Assembly: GCA_041618535.1 (NCBI GenBank) | Contig: JBFKFP010000142.1 | Coordinates: 1-7,369, forward strand | Source: SHLJ01 sp041618535 | GTDB lineage: Bacteria; Bacteroidota; Bacteroidia; Flavobacteriales; Flavobacteriaceae | Direction of reading: 5' to 3' | Length of the DNA stretch: 7,369 bases | In this document: positions 1-5,517 of the stretch, piece by piece | How the letters are laid out: each line of letters starts with the position of its first letter | Numbering within the stretch: position 1 is the stretch's first letter | Made by a program: the position numbers and the translations under genes | Notes under the pieces: model-generated | Told to the model about the DNA's origin: nothing | Databases searched by the model: none | What the model saw: only the letters and a program-made list of their open reading frames with translations

Positions 1-199
1 CGAAATGATTGAGCAACATCATAAGCCGCCTGTCAAATTCTTCCAACATCTCCTCGTCGCCATAGGCTTTAATCTTATTTCCCCTGGCTACAATCTTCAA
101 TTTTGGGAAGTAGGTTTTTAAAAGCTGGATATTGGCATTCTGGGTTCCAAAAAAATCTTTTGGAGTAATCTCTTCCAGCTCGACGATCAGTTCATTCAA
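1..199 (-). CDS. PhoH-family ATPase, N-terminal 66 residues (3' end outside window)
   Basis: Reading the minus strand from a TTG at 199-197 gives an open frame that runs off the left edge. It begins MNELIVELEEITPKDFFG, followed by a stretch with PKLKIVARGNKIKAYGDEEML. This is the N-terminal KH-like region typical of Bacteroidota PhoH-like proteins, which precedes the P-loop NTPase domain (not in the window). PhoH-like proteins are cytoplasmic ATPases associated with RNA metabolism; the exact role is unsettled. The TTG is chosen because an in-frame stop lies five codons upstream (TAA, then Lys-Leu-Ala-Leu), no ATG or GTG lies between, and the MNEL start matches the usual family N-terminus as I remember it. 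The gene is transcribed divergently from the SAM hydrolase operon. The identification rests only on the N-terminus, so it is probable rather than certain. Confidence 0.8.
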   Translation of the reverse strand, partial: MNELIVELEEITPKDFFGTQNANIQLLKTYFPKLKIVARGNKIKAYGDEEMLEEFDRRLMMLLNHF

Positions 200-218
200 A
201 AGCGCTAATTTTTATAAT

Positions 219-237
219 ATAAATCGTTTCGATTTAT
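219..237. repeat. Perfect 8-bp inverted repeat in the divergent intergenic region
   Basis: ATAAATCG, a TTT spacer, then CGATTTAT: the arms are exact reverse complements. It lies between the two divergent genes, adjoins the plus-strand -7 motif and would fall inside the leader of the phoH-like gene. It could be an operator half-site pair or a short leader hairpin. It is not followed by a T-run on either strand, so it is a poor terminator. Confidence 0.5.
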
Positions 238-245
238 TAGATTTG
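238..245 (+). promoter_or_regulatory. Promoter -7 motif candidate for the SAM hydrolase-gldFG operon
   Basis: TAGATTTG fits the TAnnTTTG consensus of Bacteroidota sigma-A promoters and lies about 65 bases before the first start codon of the operon. No TTG is found 17-23 bases upstream, so the -33 half is missing or degenerate. The motif directly abuts the inverted repeat at 219-237. Confidence 0.35.
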
Positions 246-264
246 TGATACTCTCAAAAGTAAA

Positions 265-298
265 CAAATTTAAAGCATAAGGCTTAAAAAAATATCAA
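265..298 (-). promoter_or_regulatory. Bacteroidota-type promoter candidate for the phoH-like gene
   Basis: On the minus strand, TAAATTTG (272-265) matches the Bacteroidota -7 consensus TAnnTTTG. It is preceded, 23 bases upstream, by TTG (298-296), which fits the -33 element. A second match, TACTTTTG (262-255), lies just downstream but has no well-spaced TTG. Transcription would begin near 259 and leave a leader of about 60 bases that contains the inverted repeat at 219-237. This is a motif match only, in AT-rich DNA. Confidence 0.4.
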
Positions 299-309
299 CA
301 TTTTTGCCG

Positions 310-1146
310 ATGGCAATCATCACATTAACGACTGATTTCGGAGAAAAAGACCATCATGCGGGCACCATTAAGGGCGAAATTTACAGCGAGTTACCAGATG
401 TGAAAATTGTTGATATCTCACATTCGGTTTCGCCTTTCAATATCCCTGAAGCAGCCTACATAATCTCTAACGCATACAGCAGTTTTCCGAAAGGTACCAT
501 ACACCTTATCGGGATAGATTCAGAATTGAATGAGGAAAACAAGCACATCGCTTTAAAACTGGACGAGCATTATTTCGTTTGCGCAAATAATGGGATCATG
601 AGCATGATCTGCTCTGAAATCGTTCCCGAGAAAATAGTAGAGATCAATATACATGACAAATACGAGACCAGTTTCCCGGTGCTTGACATATTTGTTAAAG
701 TTGCTTGTCATTTGGCACGAGGGGGCAAACTTGAGGTCGTAGGTAAGACCATAGAAGATATAAAGCCCATCAAGAACATCATACCCTTTGTGAATGAGGA
801 TAAGAACCAGATCATCGGCAATGTCATCTATATCGATAATTATGGTAATGTTGTAACGAATATCAAGCGAAAATTCTTTCAGTCTGTTCAGAAAGGCCGG
901 GCCTATGAGGTCTATGCCCGATCCTACAAGTTTAAATCCATATACAATAAATACAGCGATATAGTCAATTTCGATATCCCGCCTGAGCGCAGAAATGACG
1001 AGGGGAAGGGACTGGTGGTCTTCAATTCATCCGATTTCCTGGAAATCGCCGTTTACAAGGGAAATCCGGAAAACGTCGGGAGCGCGTCCACGTTAATGGG
1101 CCTAAATTTGAGAGACACAGTAACAGTTAATTTCATAAAAGAATAG
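310..1146 (+). CDS. S-adenosylmethionine hydroxide adenosyltransferase (SAM hydrolase, DUF62 family)
   Basis: This is a 278-residue cytoplasmic enzyme of the DUF62/SAM_HAT family, which splits SAM with water into adenosine and methionine and is related to the fluorinase and the chlorinase SalL. Visible hallmarks are the N-terminal LTTDFG (residues 6-11), IVDISH (33-38), IGID (67-70, with the conserved Asp70), CANNGIMSM (91-99), IDNYGNVVTNI (175-185) in the linker to the C-terminal domain, and NSSDFLEIA (249-257). Length fits the family. I chose the ATG at 310 over an in-frame TTG at 304 because MAIITLTTDFG is the usual beginning. It opens a tight operon, ending four bases before the next gene. 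Compared with what I recall of the archaeal Asp-Arg-His triad, the Arg and His positions here appear to be Asn77 and Pro123. Family assignment is firm; substrate and activity are inferred. Confidence 0.92.
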   Translation: MAIITLTTDFGEKDHHAGTIKGEIYSELPDVKIVDISHSVSPFNIPEAAYIISNAYSSFPKGTIHLIGIDSELNEENKHIALKLDEHYFVCANNGIMSMICSEIVPEKIVEINIHDKYETSFPVLDIFVKVACHLARGGKLEVVGKTIEDIKPIKNIIPFVNEDKNQIIGNVIYIDNYGNVVTNIKRKFFQSVQKGRAYEVYARSYKFKSIYNKYSDIVNFDIPPERRNDEGKGLVVFNSSDFLEIAVYKGNPENVGSASTLMGLNLRDTVTVNFIKE

Positions 1147-1150
1147 GCCG

Positions 1151-1447
1151 ATGTTATTGCGAATAGTGAAGATGACCTTTGTGCCAGGGGAAGTGGAGAA
1201 TTTCCTCGACCTCTTTAATACATATAAAAACCAGATCCGTAATTTTCCCGGCTGCGAAGGACTTGATCTTCTGCAAGATCAGGAAAATCCTCAGGTCTTT
1301 TTCACCTATAGTTCGTGGCGCTCCGGAGAATACCTCGAGGCTTACAGAAAGTCTGATCTCTTTAGGGAGATATGGCCAAAGACCAAGGCCATGTTTGCTG
1401 TAAATGCCGAGGCATGGAGTGTGGATAAAATCGTAAGTTTGCCCTGA
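1151..1447 (+). CDS. Antibiotic biosynthesis monooxygenase (ABM)-fold small protein
   Basis: This 98-residue protein has the pattern of a dimeric alpha-beta barrel (ABM superfamily). A first strand, LLRIVKMTFVPG, is followed by a helix (VENFLDLFNTYKNQIRN), then PGCEGLDLLQD, a strand with a typical aromatic run VFFTYSSWRS, a second helix (EYLEAYRKSDLFREIWPKTKAMF) and a final strand ending in WSVDKIV. Such proteins include small monooxygenases, heme-degrading enzymes and many members without known activity. No metal- or heme-binding motif can be assigned here, so a specific reaction should not be claimed. It starts four bases after the SAM hydrolase stop and ends two bases before the gldF start, so co-transcription with both is very likely. 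There is no Shine-Dalgarno sequence, as is usual in Bacteroidota. Confidence 0.8.
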   Translation: MLLRIVKMTFVPGEVENFLDLFNTYKNQIRNFPGCEGLDLLQDQENPQVFFTYSSWRSGEYLEAYRKSDLFREIWPKTKAMFAVNAEAWSVDKIVSLP

Positions 1448-1449
1448 TC

Positions 1450-3834
1450 ATGTTCGCACTGCTAAAAAAAGAAATACAATCTTTTTTCTCCTCTTCTATC
1501 GGGTACCTCGTTATAGGGCTATTCCTTCTGATAAATGGACTATTCCTCTTTGTTTTTAAAACGGATTATAATTTATTCAATAACGGGTTTGCCGACCTCA
1601 CCGCTTTTTTCGACTTCGCACCATGGATCTTCCTTTTCCTAGTTCCGGCACTCTGTATGAGAACCTTTTCCGAAGAGAAAAATCAGGGAACACTAGAAAT
1701 GTTGCTCAGCAGGCCTATCTCAAAGATGAAAATCGTCCTCGGTAAATTTCTGGGCGTATTTGTCCTTATCATACTCGCGATCATTCCTACTTTCCTATAT
1801 GCCTACGCCCTTATTGAACTCGGGAATCCCAGGGGAAATCTCGATCTTGGGAGTACTTTTGGATCGTATATCGGACTTGTTTTCCTGGTAGCCAGTTATT
1901 CCGCAATTGGAATTTTTGCCTCGGCCATCAGCAGTAACCAGATAGTCGCATTCATTTCAGCAGTATTCTTATGCTTTCTGTTCTATTCTGGCTTCGACGC
2001 CTTATCGACTGTTGTCCCTTCACTCGGCGTCGAACAGTTGGGGATGGACTATCATTACAGAAGTGTCGGGCAAGGAGTCCTGGATAGCCGCGACCTGGTT
2101 TATTTTATGAGCCTTATCGTTATTTTTATAATGGCAACAAGCAGTATTATCTCGCCGGAGTTCAAAGCAGTAGAAGCTCTCAAACGAAACGGTCTTGTGC
2201 TGTTAATTGTCGTGATAATCAATTTAATTTCCGGCTCATTATTCAACCGCTTCGATCTTACCGAAGACGGACGTTATACCCTGAACGAAGCAATGATTGA
2301 GATCCTGGAAGACATCAACAGCCCGCTTATTGTTGACATTTTCCTTGAAGGAAGTGAATTCCCTTCCGAATTCAAAAGACTGCAGCGCGAGACCAATATC
2401 ATTCTTGATGAATTCCAGACCCGAAATAAACTGGTCAAGTTTAACTTTATCGATCCGCTGTCCGATCCGGAAAGCAGGGACCTGAATATTCAACAATTAA
2501 GCCAGCGAGGGCTTACTCCTATGCAAATGAGTGTTCAGGAAAGCGGTAGAACCAGTCAAGCCGTGATATTTCCATGGGCCCTTGCCAGCTATAATGGACT
2601 CACGGTTAAAATTCCTCTCATAAAAAACAAACTGGGGTCAGATCAAAGCGAATTGGTAAGCAATTCTGTTCAGCACCTGGAATATGCCTTTGCGGATGGG
2701 TTCAGTAAATTGCTTTATCCGAAGCGAAGGAAAATTGCGGTTTTAAGAGGTAATGGCCAACTCGCGAACAGGAATATCGCAGATTTTGTGACCACACTGC
2801 GGGATTATTATTTTATTGCCCCGTTCACACTGGACAGTGTGGCAGAAAGTCCGCAAAAAACCCTGGACAGCCTGAAGACATTCGACCTGATTATTTGTCC
2901 AAAACCGACAACGGCCTTTAGTGAGGAAGAAAAGTTCGTCCTGGATCAGTATACTCTTTACGGAGGAAAAAGCCTTTGGCTTATCGATGCGGTCGCGATG
3001 GACACTGATAGCCTGCTAAATAAAAAAGGGAGCAGTGTAGCATTCCCCATTGACTTAAATCTGACCGACTATTTTTTTAAATATGGGATCAGGATCAACC
3101 CTCAGCTGGTTAATGACCTTTATTCTGCCCCCATAACCCTGGCGACGGGTGAAGGGAGCCAGGCACGATTTAAGCAGTTGCCATGGTTCTATTCGCCCCT
3201 GATCAACACAGAATCTGAACATCCCATAACAAAGAACATAAACCTTGTAAAACTCGATTTCGCAAACCCCATCGATACTCTTAAAAATGATCTGAAACAA
3301 ACAATATTACTTCAGTCTTCAATACTGAGCAGGACCGACGGTGTGCCTCGTGAGATCGATATAGAAATGGCTACTAAGGAACCTGATCCAAGCGCTTACA
3401 ACGCCGGACCGCAGAATGTTGCTGTTTTAATTGAGGGAGAATTTACAAGTGTTTACAACAACAGGGTAAAACCTCTAAACTTAAGCGGTATATTAGACCG
3501 GGGGTATCCCTCTGCCATGATAGTTGTATCTGATGGAGACATCATTAAGAACGAGGTTGGCCGCGAAGGACCCCTGGAGCTTGGGTTTGACCGGTGGACG
3601 GGTCAGCTCTACGGGAATAAGGAATTCCTGCTTAATGCGGTAAACTATCTCCTTGACGATACCGGACTTATAAACATTAGGACCAAGAATGTTTCACTGG
3701 CCTTTCTGGATCAGCAAAAAATTATTGAGGAAGGTACCTTCTGGAAGGTAATAACCATCTTGGTCCCACTTCTGTTCCTGGCATTTTTTGGTTGGATATT
3801 CAACCTCCTCAGAAAGAAAAAATACAGGGTTTGA
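1450..3834 (+). CDS. gldFG: GldF-GldG fusion: gliding-motility ABC transporter permease joined to its periplasmic-facing partner
   Basis: A 794-residue frame covers two proteins that are separate in Flavobacterium johnsoniae. Residues 1 to about 235 are GldF, an ABC-2 type permease: MFALLKKEIQSFFSS start, TFSEEKNQGTLEMLLSRPIS (72-91), hydrophobic segments near 18-36, 57-70, 100-122, 137-160, 164-180 and 217-234, and HYRSVGQGVLDSRDLVYF (202-219) before the last one. Residues about 245-794 are GldG: a membrane anchor (249-262), the signature FNRFDLTEDGRYTL (265-278), a large extracytoplasmic ABC-auxiliary domain including GGKSLWLIDA and an NVAVLIEGEF stretch, and a final membrane helix (765-787) before RKKKYRV. 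With the ATPase GldA, not in the window, they form a transporter required for gliding in Flavobacterium; its cargo is unknown. The junction (about 228-246) has no stop codon. An in-frame ATG at 2131 could start a separate GldG of about 567 residues. Confidence 0.9.
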   Translation: MFALLKKEIQSFFSSSIGYLVIGLFLLINGLFLFVFKTDYNLFNNGFADLTAFFDFAPWIFLFLVPALCMRTFSEEKNQGTLEMLLSRPISKMKIVLGKFLGVFVLIILAIIPTFLYAYALIELGNPRGNLDLGSTFGSYIGLVFLVASYSAIGIFASAISSNQIVAFISAVFLCFLFYSGFDALSTVVPSLGVEQLGMDYHYRSVGQGVLDSRDLVYFMSLIVIFIMATSSIISPEFKAVEALKRNGLVLLIVVIINLISGSLFNRFDLTEDGRYTLNEAMIEILEDINSPLIVDIFLEGSEFPSEFKRLQRETNIILDEFQTRNKLVKFNFIDPLSDPESRDLNIQQLSQRGLTPMQMSVQESGRTSQAVIFPWALASYNGLTVKIPLIKNKLGSDQSELVSNSVQHLEYAFADGFSKLLYPKRRKIAVLRGNGQLANRNIADFVTTLRDYYFIAPFTLDSVAESPQKTLDSLKTFDLIICPKPTTAFSEEEKFVLDQYTLYGGKSLWLIDAVAMDTDSLLNKKGSSVAFPIDLNLTDYFFKYGIRINPQLVNDLYSAPITLATGEGSQARFKQLPWFYSPLINTESEHPITKNINLVKLDFANPIDTLKNDLKQTILLQSSILSRTDGVPREIDIEMATKEPDPSAYNAGPQNVAVLIEGEFTSVYNNRVKPLNLSGILDRGYPSAMIVVSDGDIIKNEVGREGPLELGFDRWTGQLYGNKEFLLNAVNYLLDDTGLINIRTKNVSLAFLDQQKIIEEGTFWKVITILVPLLFLAFFGWIFNLLRKKKYRV

Positions 3835-3873
3835 ATGTTGATAAGTTTCTTTTAAAATACAAGTGTATTGGGA

Positions 3874-3881
3874 TATATTTG
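3874..3881 (+). promoter_or_regulatory. dnaN promoter -7 motif candidate
   Basis: TATATTTG matches the Bacteroidota TAnnTTTG element exactly and lies 37 bases before the dnaN start, leaving a short leader. No clear TTG -33 element is at the usual spacing (only a T-rich stretch near 3846-3853). It suggests dnaN has its own promoter, although read-through from gldFG is also possible because I see no terminator between them. Confidence 0.45.
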
Positions 3882-3918
3882 TAAGTGTTAATTAGTTCAG
3901 AAAACGAAAATCGAATAG

Positions 3919-5037
3919 ATGAAATTTATCGTATCCAGTAGTTATTTATTAAAGGAATTACAAGTGCTTGGGGGTGTTATCAACAATTCTAATACACTCC
4001 CGATCCTAGATAACTTTCTATTTGAATTAGACCAGTCTAAACTTACAGTTTCTGCAAGTGATCTGGAGACTACTATGTCGGCCATCCTTGATGTGGAAAG
4101 TGATTCCTCAGGGAGCGTTGCCATTCCGGCCCGGCTGTTACTGGATACTTTGAAAACCTTTCCCGAACAACCGCTTACCTTCGTTGTGGAGGATAATAAC
4201 ACTGTGGAGATCAGTTCTAATTACGGAAAATACGCGGTGGCTTACGCGAGTGGTGAAGAGTTCCCCAAAGCAGTTGAACTTGATAACCCCAGCACAACAA
4301 CGGTGATGGGCGATGTGCTTGCCACAGCCATAAGCAAAACCATTTTTGCAGCAGGCAATGATGATCTGAGGCCGGTGATGAGCGGTGTATTTTTTCAGTT
4401 TTCCCCTGAAAACCTGACCTTTGTGGCCACTGATGCTCATAAGCTGGTTAAGTATACCAGGACGGATGCGAGGGCGAATGAAGTTGCCGAATTCATCATG
4501 CCGAAAAAGCCGTTAAACCTTCTGAAGGGAATCCTGGGAGGCCATGAAGATGATGTCATCATTGATTATAATGACTCCAACGCGAAATTTATTTTTGATA
4601 ATATCGAACTTGTATGCAGATTGATAGACGGGAAATACCCTAATTACGAAGCCGTAATCCCAAAGGACAACCCGAACAAACTGACCATCGATCGAAATCA
4701 ATTCCTGAATTCTGTTAAGAGGGTCTCAATCTTTTCAAATAAGACAACCCATCAGGTAAGACTGAAGATTGCCGGAGCCGAGCTGAACATATCAGCAGAG
4801 GATATCGATTACAGCAATAAAGCCGAGGAACGACTTACTTGTGACTACCAGGGTGATGATATGCAAATAGGGTTTAATTCAAGATTTCTTTCTGAAATGC
4901 TTGGAAACCTTAACTCAGACGATGTCATGTTAGAGATGAGCCTTCCTAACAGGGCAGGTCTCTTAACACCGGGAGATGGACTGGACGAGGGTGAGAGCAT
5001 CACCATGCTGGTCATGCCTGTAATGCTCAATAACTGA
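3919..5037 (+). CDS. dnaN: DNA polymerase III subunit beta (sliding clamp)
   Basis: This 372-residue protein has the size and three-domain layout of the bacterial clamp, a ring-shaped homodimer that encircles DNA and tethers the replicative polymerase and repair proteins. The N-terminus MKFIVSSSYLLKELQVLGGV and LPILDN (27-32) fit domain 1. RPVMSGVFF (151-159) and TDAHKLV (171-177) belong to domain 2. LIDGKYPNYEAVIP (235-248) is the characteristic segment at the domain 2-3 boundary. The C-terminus ends ITMLVMPVMLNN, equivalent to the VMPMRL end of the E. coli clamp, which forms part of the partner-binding groove. The gene is downstream of gldFG, with no dnaA in the window. It sits between a predicted promoter and a strong terminator, so it may be a single-gene unit. 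Confidence 0.97.
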   Translation: MKFIVSSSYLLKELQVLGGVINNSNTLPILDNFLFELDQSKLTVSASDLETTMSAILDVESDSSGSVAIPARLLLDTLKTFPEQPLTFVVEDNNTVEISSNYGKYAVAYASGEEFPKAVELDNPSTTTVMGDVLATAISKTIFAAGNDDLRPVMSGVFFQFSPENLTFVATDAHKLVKYTRTDARANEVAEFIMPKKPLNLLKGILGGHEDDVIIDYNDSNAKFIFDNIELVCRLIDGKYPNYEAVIPKDNPNKLTIDRNQFLNSVKRVSIFSNKTTHQVRLKIAGAELNISAEDIDYSNKAEERLTCDYQGDDMQIGFNSRFLSEMLGNLNSDDVMLEMSLPNRAGLLTPGDGLDEGESITMLVMPVMLNN

Positions 5038-5058
5038 TCATTCCGAAATAAATATGTA

Positions 5059-5088
5059 AAAACGCTCATGGAAATCCATGAGCGTTTT
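5059..5088. terminator. Bidirectional rho-independent terminator between dnaN and the DUF4870 gene
   Basis: AAAACGCTCATGG and CCATGAGCGTTTT form a perfect 13-bp stem around an AAAT loop. On the plus strand the stem ends in TTTTATTTAT; on the minus strand it ends in a T-run as well (complement of 5058-5062). It begins 21 bases after the dnaN stop and lies 27 bases beyond the stop of the convergent minus-strand gene, so it can serve both. Confidence 0.9.
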
Positions 5089-5115
5089 ATTTATCACCTC
5101 ACTAAAATAAACTAA

Positions 5116-5454
5116 CTAACTAATAAAACTAAGTGATAGGGGATATTTCGGGTCTTCACCGTTACCAGCCCTGATGGCATTGATAACAGGGAATATGATT
5201 GCTATAATTCCTAATACTAACAGTCCCACAAGTCCCAGGCCAAAGAATAGGATCAGGGGAATACAGACCAACATATATATCAATAAGCTGATCTGGAAGT
5301 TCAAAATAGTTTTGCCATGCGAATCCATCTGATAAACACGGTCCTTGTTTGTGAACCAGATGATCAGTGGAAGGATCAAACTGCCAAACCCGATTACGAG
5401 GGTTATAAGCTGACTCAAATGGGTTAAAACTAAAAGTTGCCTGTCTGTTCTCAT
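5116..5454 (-). CDS. DUF4870 domain-containing small membrane protein
   Basis: This 112-residue protein matches the DUF4870 pattern. It has an N-terminal LTHLSQL segment, a first hydrophobic stretch (about 16-35) ending LPLIIWFTNKDR, the conserved HGKTILNFQISLLIYM region leading into a second membrane stretch, a third glycine-rich hydrophobic stretch (about 74-93), and the C-terminal NAIRAGNGEDPKYPLSLSFI typical of the family. It should be an inner-membrane protein with about three to four helices. Its function is not known. I chose the ATG at 5454 rather than one 19 codons upstream because the added residues are unlike the family and the MRTDRQL start places HLSQL at the usual position. It is convergent with dnaN and lies 63 bases downstream of the secreted dehydrogenase gene, with no obvious promoter or terminator between, so read-through is possible. 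Confidence 0.85.
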   Translation of the reverse strand: MRTDRQLLVLTHLSQLITLVIGFGSLILPLIIWFTNKDRVYQMDSHGKTILNFQISLLIYMLVCIPLILFFGLGLVGLLVLGIIAIIFPVINAIRAGNGEDPKYPLSLSFIS

Positions 5455-5517
5455 TTTTATTCTTTTTGATTGACAACTATTTGACGTCGGAAATATCAAA
5501 ATGTTACACACTGGTCT

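Noticed and set aside
304..309. TTG at 304 as the start of the SAM hydrolase (adds Met-Pro).
   Set aside because: The ATG at 310 gives MAIITLTTDFG, the usual family N-terminus; the two extra residues have no support.
2131..2173. The GldF-GldG frame is an artefact of a single-base error that removed a normal gldF stop at 2171.
   Set aside because: Not adopted as the main reading: restoring that stop leaves no ATG, GTG or TTG suitably placed to start gldG in the corrected frame, whereas the present frame is continuous and well conserved on both sides. Kept only as a point to check.
3856..3869. Small inverted repeat AATAC-AAGT-GTATT upstream of dnaN as an operator or terminator.
   Set aside because: Only five base pairs, AT-rich and without a T-run; expected by chance.
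5101..5135. Tandem ACTA-like repeats at the end of the DUF4870 gene.
   Set aside because: Short, AT-rich and imperfect; no array structure and no sign of function.
5162..5511. Longer or alternative minus-strand frames over the DUF4870 gene, including a start at 5511.
   Set aside because: The alternative frame has no family resemblance, and the upstream extension does not look like a DUF4870 N-terminus or a signal peptide.
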